A stretch of DNA of 64,000 nt from Myotis daubentonii. Lineage: Eukaryota; Chordata; Mammalia; Chiroptera; Vespertilionidae. The position numbers and the translations under genes are program-made. Positions 12,240-23,870 of the stretch are shown piece by piece; within the stretch, counting starts at the first letter, position 1; every line of letters starts with the position of its first letter. The stretch is taken from contig NC_081842.1 in assembly GCF_963259705.1 (NCBI RefSeq), positions 65,050,787-65,114,786 on the forward strand, read 5' to 3'. The notes under the pieces are model-generated. The model was given only the letters and a program-made list of their open reading frames with translations, was not told the DNA's origin and ran no database searches.

Positions 12240-12545
12240 GCTGGAATACCATCTCTTCTCCCTCATTTTGAACATTCTCCTACTTTTTCCACCCTTAAAG
12301 CCTTCAGTTTCGCCTGCCTCCTCCAAGGAGCCTTCTCTGATCTCTCACAGGTCCTGTATCCTTTAATTACAGACTCCTTGTTTGTTATTTTTATGAGTGT
12401 CATTCCTTTATTCTTCAGTTTGTACATATTTCTTAATCATCAGTCTTCTTTTGCTTCCTGGATGGCGGGGTTTACATTCTCCCACCCTGTCACAATATGT
12501 CCTGTAATACCTATCACAGCTCCATACAGAGGTTCAGGAAATACA
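12240..12545 (+). repeat. L2-like LINE fragment
   Basis: It contains CCAAGGAGCCTTCTCTGATC followed further on by ATACCTATCACAGCTCCATA and a decayed end, which is the order seen in L2 3' regions. The 240-residue open frame over 12036-12758 is a chance run through this repeat and into the Helitron. Confidence 0.5.
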
Positions 12546-12590
12546 AGTTGGTTGACTAGTTTCCTGGAAATATATATATATATATATATA

Positions 12591-13779
12591 CTAAGGGCCC
12601 GGTGCACGAAATTCGTGCACTGGGTGGGGGGGGGGAGTGTCCCTCAGCCCAGCCTGCCCCATCTCACATACTGGGAGCCCTCAGGCATTGACCCCCATCA
12701 CCCTCCAATCGCAGGATCGGCCCCTTGCCCAGGCCTGACGCCTCTGACAGAGGTGTGAGGCCTGGGCAGGGGACCCTCATTTCCCCCCATCACTGGTTCT
12801 GCCCCCAGCCCAGGCCTGATGCCTCTGGCCCAGGCGTCAGGCCTGGGCAGGGGACCCCCAGACCCCTCTGATTGCTGGCTCTGCCCCTTGCCCAGGCCTG
12901 ATGCCTCAGCCAGAGGCGTAGACCCCCATCACCCTCTGATCACCTGATCGGCCCCTTGCCCAGGCCTGATGCCTCTGCCAGAGGTGTCAGGCTTGGACAG
13001 GGGACCCCCATCTCCCCCCAATCACTGGCTCTGGCCCCCGCCCAGGCCTGATGCCTCTGACCCAGTCTTCAGGCCTGGGCAAGGGGACCATCATATCCCC
13101 CCAATCCCCAGCTCTGTCCCCCACCCAGGCCTGATGCCTCGGCCAGAGGAGTTGACCCTCATCACCCTCGGATCACCAATCACCGTATTGGCCCCTTGAC
13201 CAGGCCTGAGGCCTCTGGCAGAGGTGTCAGGCCTGGGCAGGGGACCCCCAGCTCCCCGCGGTTGCAGGCTCCGCCCCTGCCCAGGCCTAACGCCTCTGAC
13301 TGAGGCGTCGGGCTCGGGCAGCGGGGACCTGCAGCTGCAGCGGCCCCGCGATCGTGGGCTCCGCTTTAGGCCCAGGCAAGGGACCCCTAGCTCCTGGGAC
13401 TGCCAGCTTTGACCGTGCCCAGCTCCCATCGCTGGCTCCACCCCTACTTCCTGCTATCACTGGCCAGGGCGGAAAAGGCGCCTGATTCTCCGATCATGGC
13501 TGGGGGGCAGGGCAAAGGCCTGCCCCCCAGCTCTTAGCTCCCCCCTGGGTTTCTGATCACTGTCAGTGGCAGGGGGCTTCTTCCTGCTTTCCTTTTCGCC
13601 TCCCTGCATTGTGCCTACATATGCAAATTAACCGCCATCTTGTTGGCAGTTAACTGCCAATCTTAGTTGGCAGTTAACTGCCAATCTTAGTTGGCAGTTA
13701 ATTTGCATATAGCCCTGATTAGCCAATGAAAAGGGTAGCTCGTACGCCAATTACCATTTTTCTCTTTTATAAGTGTTGA
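12591..13779 (-). mobile_element. HeliBat-type Helitron, long form (1189 bp)
   Basis: The 5' end TCAACACTTATAAAAGAGAA is at 13779 on the minus strand. The 3' hairpin GTGCACGAA/TTTCGTGCAC and a CTAA-type terminus (plus strand CTAAGGGCCC, one base altered) are at 12591. Flanks are A and T inside a (TA)n run. The middle is a GC-rich array of diverged units, each with CCCAGGCCTGATGCCTC, some with GTCAGGCCTGGGCAGGGGAC. Two palindromes TTGGCAGTTAACTGCCAA lie near the 5' end. Arg/Pro/Gly frames in it are not genes. Confidence 0.93.
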
Positions 13780-14027
13780 TATATAGTGAGGAGGTAGTTT
13801 CTGACACATAATATGGAACCAAATTGCAAATGAGTCTCAATGGAGAGGTGTCATGTGGTTGGGGGTCTTTCCTGATTATATCTTCTCTATAAGAAATGGC
13901 CATCTACTAATTTAGGGCACTGCAAGTATTTCTGAAAGCTTATGTTTAATCAAGATACCTGTTGAGCTTTTCTTCCCTTATCTTGAATTATTTCTACTAT
14001 TTTCTATTTCTTCTGAATAATTTGAGG

Positions 14028-14028
<1 letters not shown>

Positions 14029-14068
<40 letters not shown>
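14029..14068. repeat. (CT)n microsatellite
   Basis: About 20 uninterrupted CT units, followed by CCCTCCCCACCCCC. Confidence 0.95.
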
Positions 14069-14071
<3 letters not shown>

Positions 14072-14267
14072 CCCACCCCCTTTCATTGGGGAGATTCCTT
14101 TCTGAATCTCCACCTATGGCAACCTGCGTCCTTTCTACATCATCAAGGCACAGTGCGCAAAGCATGAACACTAAAATCTTGAAATCTTCTCCTTTGACTT
14201 CTATCCTTGACCAAAAGGCACGAGTAATTAAGCTTTTCTTGACTCCAAAAAGTAGGAAATAAAGAGC

Positions 14268-14405
14268 GAAAGGAAGGAAGGAAAGAAGGAAGGAAGGAAG
14301 GGAGGAAGGAAGGAAGGAAGGAAGGAAGGAAGGAAGGAAGGAAGGAAGGAAGGAAAGTAGGAAGGAAAAAATAAAGGAAGGAAGGGAAGAAAGAAGAAAG
14401 GAAGG
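14268..14405. repeat. (GGAA)n microsatellite
   Basis: About 30 GGAA units with scattered AAAG, GGGA and GTAG interruptions. All minus-strand frames here read as PSFLPSFL repeats and are artefacts. Confidence 0.97.
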
Positions 14406-15716
14406 CAAGCCCCGCACAGTAATAATTGGTTGTATAAGCAAAGCAAACCTGGGAGATGACAGCTTTGGAAGTTTCCACTGTGCATATATAAACAGTTGGC
14501 ATAAGCAGAGATGCTTGCAGGAATAATCTTTATAGGTCACAAATGTTGGACAGATTGGTGGCCTAGGCCAGACAATCTGTTTATCTAAGGCTGACTTACC
14601 CTTGGCCCTGAGTTTCTGGACCCTGACAATGAATCTGAGATCATGATTTAAGAATATTCTTATTACGAGGCACAATCTAATATGCTTTGGTTTTAGTTTT
14701 TAAATTTTAAAAGCTAGTCCAATGATTAATTTTTTAAAGTATTTTTTTTATATATTTTTAGATTTCAGAGAGAAAGAAGAGGATTTTAATTTTTTAAAAT
14801 TATTATTAAACTGAAGTTCTGATAAATTACAATTGACCAGTATATTAGACCCAAATTATAAATCTGTAAAATCCCATAGTTTGGTTTTACATCTCAAATT
14901 ATTTTTCATTTTATAGGAGCTTTTGATGCCTTAATTTTGGCCAAGGCCAATGCTGCAAAACCTCAAGAAATGTTTTTCTTGATATATTCCTTAGCATTAC
15001 AAATGTAGAAATTTCATTTTAACACTATATTTATTCCAAAGCTTGATTTTGATTTTTTCTATGCAAATAAAACTAAACTGAATTAATAATAAATTCAGAA
15101 AGAAGAAAAAGAGTTCTGAAATATGTTAAGAGGTTTTTGGAATATTTTTTGTGGTGACAAGGACTAACATTCATTGGGTTACAGATATCCAAATTTATTA
15201 TTTAGCTCCCATCTCTGGATGAAAATGGAGAATTGTCAAGTACAGTGAAGTCTGACTAAACCAAGAAAAGAAGACAAAGGTGAAAGAGTTCAGTAAATTA
15301 ACTGTTCAAAGCTGCAGGATTCTACTTTGATCTCTTTGCATCTGACTTTTTGAATGATGAGAGATAAGCGAAGTTTTGCTTGGGCCTCTCTTCCCTTTTA
15401 TACGAGATTAACCTGCTTTTTTTAATTTAAAGATTGTGTAAATAAATACCAACAACACACAAAATGTTGGAGATACTCCAGAAAAAATCTGAACCCTGAC
15501 CTAACAAGGATGTCATGAAAGGAAATTAATGAATCTTATAGAGGAGACGACCTTATCTGACTCATATAATTGGTCTAGATCCTTTAGTTTATAGTAGGCA
15601 CTCAATAAATATTTCTTAATGAATGAGTGAATAACATAGACAAGGTGACTTCTAAAATCTCTTTTAACTCTATGATACTATGAACATGATAGGTGATCTG
15701 TTGATAAATCAAAATT

Positions 15717-16332
15717 CAGTCATGTGCTACATAATGATGTTTCAGTCAAAGGCTGACCACATATATGATGGTGGTCCCATAAGATTTTAATGGAGGTGAA
15801 AAATCCCTATTGCCTGGTAACGTCATAGCTGTTATAACATCACTGCACAACACATTAGTCACATGTTTGTGGTGATGTTGGTGTAAACAAACCTACTGCA
15901 GTGAAAGTCACTTAGAAGCATAGCACATACAATAATGTACAGCTCATAATACTTGATAGCAATAATAAACAACTATCTTACTGGTTTATTTAGTTACTAT
16001 GCAATTAATCATTATTTTTGTGTATTTTTCCTACATATACAAAATAAAGTTTTCTGTAAAGTATGCCCTGTTCTGCTGGCAGCAGCCTCATATATCTCCT
16101 GTCTATCTTGGCTTTTGATTGCATCATTTTCCCTTGTGCTTGATTTAATCTTATGTTGTTTTGTGCTATACAGGCTTGTCACCTAGGAGCAATAGGCTGT
16201 GACACAGCCTAGGTGTGTAGGCTGCACCATCAACGTTTATGTAAGAATACTCCACGATGTTCCCACAAGGTCAAAATCGCCTAGCAGCACATTTCTTAGA
16301 ATGTATCCCCATCATTAAGCAGCACATGATTG
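15717..16332. mobile_element. MER2-like Tigger (pogo/Tc1) DNA transposon remnant
   Basis: The left end CAGTCATGTGCTACATAATG and the right end CCCATCATTAAGCAGCACAT, reading on to GATTG, are diverged inverted repeats. Internal blocks GGTGGTCCCATAAGATTTTA, GTGTAAACAAACCTACTGCA and GTGACACAGCCTAGGTGTGT match the mammalian MER2/Tigger family as I recall it. It is old and non-coding. Confidence 0.8.
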
Positions 16333-17464
16333 TAATACAGAGGCCAGTCATATGTGTACCTTAAAGATGTGTTTCTCTGGGGAAAGATAAAAAACTAAAT
16401 AATAGCTTCCTTCTTTAGGTTCCCTCCCTCAACATGACTGTCAGATGGATCCAGACGTCCTGAAAATGCCCTAGGCAGCTCACTTCTTTCTGGAATAAAG
16501 TCTCTAATGAGGATGGGCTCCAAGAATGCCAGGGGGTGGGTAGGCTTTGGTTTGAGATCAGGTTATAACCACAGAATCCAATGTCTGGTATTGTGCCATT
16601 ATGCATTTTAATATTCAATTCCCACAAATCAAATTTTCTCTTAGAATGTCTCAGAATGTCTTTAAAAGCTTTATTTAAAAAAAAATCTCTAAGATACTGA
16701 TGCTGAGAAAAGGCATACACAGAATACCAGTTACAACCACAATCATGCGGAATCATGACGCATTCAGTAACCAGAGGGGTTTTTCTTTTTTTCTTGCAAG
16801 GTAAATCTTTTCTAAAAGATCTTGTTATATTTATCTTGGAATGTTTTTGCCATGTTGACTCTTTGAAGATTAACCTGAAATGCAAATAGGATGCAGGATG
16901 GATGGTCTATCTTATTCAGTGTTTAGAATACCTCATGGTGTGTGACTTATTGCTACAGGTTTGTTATTCTTTCTCAACCAGTGTTCGAACTCCTCCCACT
17001 CTGACCCATCCATCACCCTGATAGTCCTGTCCAAAGACTATCAGGTAAAATACAACAATCAGTCAAAGCCAGATGGTGCCAGTAGCAAAAGCAAGCGTTT
17101 TCCCCTCACAGTGCCTGCAATAAATAAATAAATAATATAGTCACATTTGACAATTTAATGAATGTAAATTTACCACAGCAGGAAAGTCCTCCCCAAATAT
17201 TTAACAATTAAAACATAAAGGGAGAAATAAATAAGCATTCTGTAGTGGTAGGCAGGACCAAACTTCTCTTTTATTTATCTTAGGAAATCCACTGTCTCAC
17301 CTATCTTAGGCTGATTAGAGGTGAGGAGAAATACATGTGATGCTACTGGTCAAGATTAAGGGAAGGAAAGCAAGAATGACATGGAGGAAGATGGAATGGA
17401 TGTATTAGCTATAGCACATATTTAGCTTATTGCTCTTATTGTATCTGAGCAGACTTTAAATTCA
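16333..17464. other. Unique intron, no gene
   Basis: A 156-codon minus-strand frame at 16415-16885 shows no recognisable domain. There is a short AAAT run at 17117-17135. Confidence 0.5.
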
Positions 17465-17870
17465 TTCATGCAAGAAATAGTTATTGAGCATCCAACATGT
17501 GCAGGCACTTTACTAGGTACCAGGAATTATCAGTAACTGAAAGAGTCAGGAAGCCCTAATGAAGTTTGCATGCTGCTGGTGTGAGCAGTAATTATAATAA
17601 ATAACTATCTTGGTGGATGTAAATAATGACTAGAGAGAAAGCTGAAAGAGAATAAAAGGGGACAGAAAGGGAGTGTAAGGTGGGGTGCTGCTTTATACAC
17701 GGTGATGAGAGAAAGCCTCCTTGATGAAATCTACAGCAGTGAGATTTGAGCAGAGCCCTGAGGAAGTATGGAAACAAGTCCCCAGAACAGGTGCAAACAA
17801 AATATTTCAGGCAGAAGATACAGTAAATGCAAAAAGCCCGAGGCTGTTGCAACAATCAGGTGAAAAACCT
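17465..17870 (+). repeat. Old dispersed repeat (L1M/MER type, name uncertain)
   Basis: It starts GTTATTGAGCATCCAACATG, then shows the order seen in a common mammalian family: GAGCAGAGCCCTGAGGAAG, TTTCAGGCAGAAGATACAGT, then AATGCAAAAAGCCCGAGG. The same order recurs at 23880-25800 and 34245-35690. Confidence 0.5.
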
Positions 17871-18140
17871 TAGTAGCTCAGGCCTGATTTCTTGAGTATG
17901 GGGTTCTATCAGTTGGATGCTTAGGTCCAAGAAATGGAAACTGGACTGAATTGGGATAATATCAGAGCTCACATTATTGATGGGAAGGCTGGAGAATGAG
18001 GCTCAGAAAATAGGCCAGAACAAAGGAAAGCAAGCTAAACTCAGAAAAAACAGCCACGATGAGACCACTGTCTTATTAGGACATTAGTCTGTGGACACCA
18101 CAGCCACCAGACCCTATGCTCTCACCATTGCAGATAATTT

Positions 18141-18338
18141 TTTTAAATATATTTTATTGATTTTTTACAGAGAGGAAGGGAGAGAGATAGAGTCAGAAAC
18201 ATCGATCAGCTGCCTCCTGCACATCCCCCACCGGGGATGTGCCTGCAACCCAGGTACATGCCCTTGACTGGAATCGAACCTGGGACCTTTCAGTCCGCAG
18301 GCCGACGCTCTATCCACTGAGCCAAACCGGTTTTGGCA
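18141..18338 (-). repeat. VES SINE
   Basis: The tail TTTAAATATATTTTATTGAT is on the left and the tRNA head (AACCGGTTTGGCTCAGTGGA on minus) on the right. A 14-bp target duplication ATTGCAGATAATTT lies at 18127-18140 and 18339-18352, so the copy was made by L1-type retroposition. Confidence 0.95.
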
Positions 18339-18899
18339 ATTGCAGATAATTTAAACCATCTTTGCATCATTGCTTGAAGATTCACAGTGGCTGAATCTTG
18401 ATCATAAGAGGCTCATATTCCAGTTACCTGGAAGTGATGGGCCTCTTGCCTTCTAAGTATAAGGCAGGCTCAGATTTCTATTCCTATTTTACTGGCCACA
18501 TCTATAAGATAGGCTAATTATAACTCATATTATACCTCAAGAACCGATATATATTAGCCCTAAGGAGCATTTAATGTTATTAAACCTCAGACATTAAGTG
18601 CTTTAATGTATGCCAGGCATAGTTCTAAGTAGTTGACATACACAAACACATTTAATCTTTAAAATTGCTTTGGCATTTGGTACTTAAGTTTTAATACCTA
18701 CAAATGTTCTCTTATTCACAAAATTTACCCTCTGGTCTTTCAAGACAGGTTGGATAGTCACATCTACATGAATAAAAAGAACCTTAGTGTATTCCTATAA
18801 TAGGAAACATCCTTGAAGAATTAGGAAAATACACCTGAGATTGCTAAAATTCTCTAGAAGTACATTCTATAATAGATTTCTAAATAGACAAACATGGGT

Positions 18900-19015
18900 C
18901 TACCATACTATACTGTGAGCTACTTGAGGGTAGAGAGTGTTCCTTTAAAAATTATTCCTGTATTTTCAGTACTTGGCATAATTTCCGACTCAGTAGATGA
19001 TGAATAAATGTTCAT
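18900..19015 (+). repeat. L2 LINE 3' end fragment
   Basis: It has the order ACTGTGAGCTACTTGAGGGT, then AGTACTTGGCATAATTTCCG, then ATGATGAATAAATGTTCATT, as in L2 3' ends. Confidence 0.7.
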
Positions 19016-19899
19016 TAAATAAATAAATGACCTTTATATAACATTTAAGGAGCATATTGTCTCCAGATGAAAAAGATTAATTGAAGAATGAGTCAAAGGG
19101 TGAAAAACAGAATAATAACTTCTATTCTTTCTTTGTAAAAGAACCCTGTCCACTGATGAACCACATAAGTATTCATTTCGCAAATTTAGAATACTTAGGG
19201 ATATGTACATCCAGAAATTGAGTACATGACCCCTCTGAAAGAACAACACAGGAGGATCCGTTCAACTCTTTCTGGAGGGAAAGATCTTAAGCACAAAACT
19301 TCCCAACATTTGTACCATGAAGGACGGGATGTAAGTCGGTGTTTCCAAAACTCTGCTCCCTAGTCTTCATCAAAAGGGCTTTGAGGAAGAGAGGACAGGG
19401 CTGGCAGACAGCTGTTTTAAGCACACAGCAAATTTTACCTGTTACATGCATTTGGATTTTGAGAAATATCTGGGACAAAAGTTTCTGTGGCTAAAAAGAA
19501 GTCTGAAAAAACTAGGTGATCTCTAAGATGACCTTAGCTCTACTAATCAATGATAACTATCACCATCAGGCATATGGTAAAAGAGGGTGACAACTTTTCC
19601 CTTGGAGACTAAATAAGAAGGTAACTTAAACTGTACACTAAGGATGTGCAAGCATTGTATAGTAGTGCCTTGTGAAATCTAATAAAGGGGAACTCAGGAA
19701 TAAAAATTAAGCAGTGGGTAGGGAATAGAAAATGACAATGCATATAAGTATAAAACATAAAAATCCATACACATACACACAATGTGAGGGAGAAGGAATT
19801 ACTAGGGAGGTTACTATAGTGATCACAGTATGAATCCAGATGGGGAATGAGAAAAATGTCTGAAATGATTTTGTAAAGAAGGTGATTTTTCAACAAAAA

Positions 19900-20468
19900 T
19901 TTTAAAAAATTTTATTGAATTTATTGGGGTGACATTAATAAATATAAATTTCAAGTGTACAGTTCTATAAGACATCACCTGTAGTATATGTTCACCACCC
20001 CATCAAGTCTCCTTCCACCACTATTTATCACCCCTTTCTCTCTTCTACCTGTCTCTACTCTCCTCCCCTTTCCCTCTGGTAATCACCTTACTGTTGTCTG
20101 TGTCCATGAGTTTTTTGTTTTTTTTCTTAATCACTTCACCTTTTTCACTCAGACCCCCATCCCTCCTCCTCCCTGAACAGCTGTCAGTCTGTTCTCTGTA
20201 TCTACATCTGTTTCTATTTTGTTTGTTTATTTTGTTCATTAGATTTCATATATAAGTGAAATCATATGGTATTTGTCTTTCTCTGACTGGCTTAATATAA
20301 TAACTCTCCAGGACCATCTATGCTGTTGAAAAGAGGACTTCTTTCTTTTTTATTGCTGAGTAGTATTCCATTGTATAAATGACCGCAGCATTTTTACCTA
20401 TTCATCCACTGATGGGCACTTGGGTTGCTCCCAAATTTCGACTACTGTAAATAATGATGCATCAATAT
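19900..20468 (-). mobile_element. L1 LINE 3' end, antisense
   Basis: Plus-strand TTTATTGGGGTGACATTAAT is the reverse complement of the bat L1 3' terminus. It is followed by antisense 3' UTR and ORF2 end: GTGAAATCATATGGTATTTG, GCTGAGTAGTATTCCATTGT, CACTGATGGGCACTTGGGTT. It is heavily truncated at the L1 5' side. Confidence 0.9.
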
Positions 20469-20585
20469 AATTTTTGAAGGCAGGACATGATTTGGCAAAA
20501 TGGAAGTAAAAGAGTTTCAGGTGGAGATAATAGCACTAAATATTAGGAGGCAATAAAAGCTAGTATGTATGGAGAGTGCCTAGAA

Positions 20586-20806
20586 AAGTGGTTCTCAACC
20601 TTGGCTGCACTTTAGAATCACCTGGGAATTTTTTAAAGTCCTGATTTCTGGGCCTCATCCTCCAGAAATTCTGTTTCTTTGTTATGGGGTGGGGCCACAA
20701 CATTAGTAACAAAGAAACAGAATTTCCAGAGGATGAGGCCCAGAAATCAGGATTTTAAAAAGATTCCCAGGTGATTCTAATGTGCAGCCAAGGTTGAGAA
20801 CCACTG
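20586..20806. mobile_element. hAT-Charlie (MER3/MER5-like) element converted to a palindrome
   Basis: The ends AAGTGGTTCTCAACC and GGTTGAGAACCACTG and the duplication GCCTAGAA (20578-20585, 20807-20814) mark a complete hAT miniature. Arms 20588-20684 and 20707-20804 are inverted copies differing at only a few positions, with a 22-bp loop. Old Charlie elements are only partly palindromic, so the near identity is unusual. Confidence 0.85.
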
Positions 20807-20814
20807 GCCTAGAA

Positions 20815-20958
20815 CAGTGGTCGGCAAACTGTGGCCCCTTGAGTGTGGCTCTTCCACAAAGTACCACATAAGGGCGGGCACGTACAGTGCGACTGAAACT
20901 TTGTGGCCACACTCAAGGGGCCAAAGAGCCGCATGTGGCTTGCAAGCCACAGTTTGCT
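20815..20958. mobile_element. Non-autonomous hAT, CAGTGGTCGGCAAAC family, shortened
   Basis: The left end CAGTGGTCGGCAAAC is intact. The right end CAGTTTGCTG has lost the outer part of the inverted repeat. It is flanked by GCCTAGAA at 20807-20814 and 20960-20967, the same 8 bases that flank the preceding Charlie element. Internal foldback motifs are as in the copy at 9263. Confidence 0.85.
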
Positions 20959-20967
20959 GGCCTAGAA

Positions 20968-21900
20968 GATTTTGTTATCCCCTAGTCTAGTCTATTCTCT
21001 GATCTTCTTGTATCATATAGGCCTAACCTGTTGGACTAGAATACAAAAAAATAAAAATAAAAAAGTAAGCTCCCTTCTCAGTTCCAGAGAATATGGCTGA
21101 AATTTGGTTTAATCAGGAAAACCCACATTTGTTGGCTATTCCTGGAGTATGATGAGATTAATGGCAACTTAAACTTTGCAGTGACCTGCCATTGCAGTGT
21201 CTCTGGGTATATATCAACTGAGAAGTTGAGTCTTGGTGTGAAAATGGTTTTCCACTTTATGAAGGGTTCTGTTGAAAAAAAAAAAAAAAAACAGCCTATA
21301 GAGAAGTCTGTGGAAAGTGGAAGCAAAGGAATATATGGCTAGATCAGTGGAAAAATGAATTCTTTTCTAGACATGATTCCAAAGGTTGCAGCCATGTCTG
21401 GTGGGCCTTTCAAAGTTCTACTATATACCACCAAACCAACCTCTCCAATGTTGAGTATTTGCTTCTCAGCAACCCAAACTACTCATGCATCTTTTCCACC
21501 TCCCACATTACTGAAATAAAAAATGTATAACTGAGAAAAGTGACTCATTTTTCCCCCAGCTGAAGTCTGCTTTATGTTGCCTTCCTTATGGCTCATCCAT
21601 TCCCTAAACAGGAAAATTGCATTCTTTCGGTGCATCCCAAATTTGGTTTAGAGTGAACATTACCCCTGCCTATAAATGAGAGGTGTTTTCAAAATATTCT
21701 TTGCAAGTTAGCAGTTTGAAACTTAGACTACCATTTCCTGAAGAAATGAATCTATAGAAGTGCTTGAGTTTACCATCCAAACAAACAAACAAACAAAAAG
21801 CATATTTAATCTCTATGTTGTTTGGCTTAAGTTCAGAGACCTAGCTACCTAATGACCATGAACCATTCTCCTCCCTTCTTGATTCATATATATATATATA
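20968..21900. other. Unique intron, no gene
   Basis: It contains a poly-A run near 21275-21292, (AAAC)n at 21779-21798 and a (TA)n run at 21886-21900 that is the target of the next Helitron. Confidence 0.5.
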
Positions 21901-23020
21901 CTAGGGGCCTGGTGCACGAAATTCGTGCACTGGGTGGTGGGGGGGTGTCCCTCAGCCCAGCCTGCCCCCTCTCACATACTGGGAGCCCTCAGGCGTTGAC
22001 CCCCATCACCCTCCAATCGCAGGATCGGCCCCTTGCCCAGGCCTGACGCCTCTGACAGAGGTGTCAGGCCTGGGCAGGGGACCCTCATTTCCCCCCATCA
22101 CTGGTTCTGCCCCCAGACCCCTCCGATTGCTGGCTCTGCCCCTTGCCCAGGCCTGATGCCTCAGCCAGAGGCGTAGACCCCCATCACCCTCTGATCACCT
22201 GATCGGCCCCTTGCCCAGGCCTGACGCCTCCGCCAGAGGTGTCAGGCTTGGACAGGGGGCCCCCATCTCCCCCTAATCACTGGCTCTGGCCCCCGCCCAG
22301 GCCTGAGGCCTCTGGCCCAGGAATCATGCCTGGGCAGGGGACCCCCATCTCCCTCTGATCGCTTGCTCCACCCCCCGCCCAAGCCTGACACCTCTGACCC
22401 AGGCTTCAGGCCTGGGCAAGGGGACCATCATATCTCCCCAATCCCCCGCTCAGCCCCCCGCCCAGGCCTGATGCCTCGGCCAGAGGAGTTGACCCTCATC
22501 ACCCTCTGATCACCAATCACCGGATCGGCCCCTTGACCAGGCCTGAGGCGTCTGGCTCGGGCAGCGGGAACCCACAGCTGCAGCGGCCCCGCGATCCTGG
22601 GCTCCGCTTTAGGCCCAGGCAAGGGACCCCTAGCTCCCGGGACTGCCAGCTTCGACCGTGCCCAGCTCCCATCGCTGGCTCCACCCCTACTTCCTGCTAT
22701 CACTGGCCAGGGCAGAAAAGGCACCTGATTCTCCTATCATGGCTGGGGGGCAGGGCAAAGGCGGCCCCAGGGCCACCTTTGCCCTGCCCCCCAGCTCTTA
22801 GCTCCCCCCTGGGTTTCCAATCATTGTCAGTGGCAGGGGGCTTCTTCCTGCTTTCCCTTTCGCCTCCCTGCATTGTGCCTACATATGCAAATTAACCGCC
22901 ATCTTTTTGGCAGTTAACTGCCAATCTTAGTTGGCAGTTAATTTGCATATAGCCCTGATTAGCCAATGAAAAGGGTATCGTGGTACGCCAATTACCATTT
23001 TTCTCTTTTATTAGTTTAGA
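21901..23020 (-). mobile_element. HeliBat-type Helitron (1120 bp)
   Basis: The 3' hairpin and CTAG end are at 21901, the 5' TCTAAACTAATAAAAGAGAA at 23020 (minus strand), with A/T flanks. It is closely related to the copy at 12591 but has fewer GC-rich internal units and one palindrome TTGGCAGTTAACTGCCAA instead of two. It is non-coding. Confidence 0.93.
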
Positions 23021-23870
23021 TATATGAAGGAAATAGACTACTTTGAAGAATATTTCTCCATCTTCAGAATTCCAACGGGGAGCCCCATTCCTTCTCAGCT
23101 ACACTACTCAGAAAGAGTCGTGGTTTTGTGTGTAAGTTAGGTGTTAAGTTATGATTACCTGGCCATTTGTTTCTTCATTCCCCTATAGGGAAATCTACTA
23201 GTATCTTTTTTGTTTGTTTGTTTATCATTTGGGAATAGGTACAACAACATCAGACAGATAGATTCTTTCATAACATGTATACTGGGACCAGGAAAAACAA
23301 CAACAATTAAACATCATAGTGTATAAATTTTCTAACTAGAAATTAAAAAGTGTGAAAGGAGAGAGAATGTGTGTACATGCGGCTACAAGTCATATCATTG
23401 ACAAAGAGGTAGGATATGAAGCCTCACCATTATTCCTGTGGGATCAGCACCAGAAGACACAGCTTTCAGTGTTAAGAAAGGGCTAAATGTTTAGCACCAG
23501 GCTTAGGAGGCAAATTAATGGTTTAAGAAAACTATAGCTATATATTTTAAACTGCTACTCATTCTTAGCCCAGATCATAAAAAGTTATTTGTGTTAAATA
23601 TGGCTATGTTTTTGTTCCTATTAAAGTATCTTTCTATAAAATGGTGACTGTTATTTATTGAAATAACCAGCTGGCACTACTTGGGTGAAAACCAACTGTG
23701 TGTGGCCTTAGCTCTGTGTGAGATATCTATTAGGTGCCCAATTATAAACCGTGCCAGAGTGGACAGGTTCCATGATTGATCAGTGAGAATTGAGAAACCT
23801 TTGCACAAATTTTGCCATCACATACTACTCAGCAGACACTGATATTTGTTCATTTGTTTATGCTCTGTTT
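23021..23870. other. Unique intron, no gene
   Basis: AT-rich sequence with a short TTTG run at 23208-23224. No repeat or exon is recognised. Confidence 0.5.

Larger units (their letters stand above)
13780..15716. other. Unique intron with microsatellites
   Basis: It holds (CT)n at 14029-14068, (GGAA)n at 14268-14405, a possible antisense SINE tail at 14738-14790 (TATTTTTAGATTTCAGAGAG) and an L2/MIR-like tail at 15590-15630 (GTAGGCACTCAATAAATATT). No gene is seen. Confidence 0.55.

Noticed and set aside
12036..12758. 240-codon plus-strand open frame
   Set aside because: It runs through an L2-like fragment, a TA repeat and into the Helitron terminus. No domain, no splice context.
14004..14675. 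223-codon minus-strand frame rich in PSFLPSFL
   Set aside because: Translation of the GGAA and CT microsatellites.
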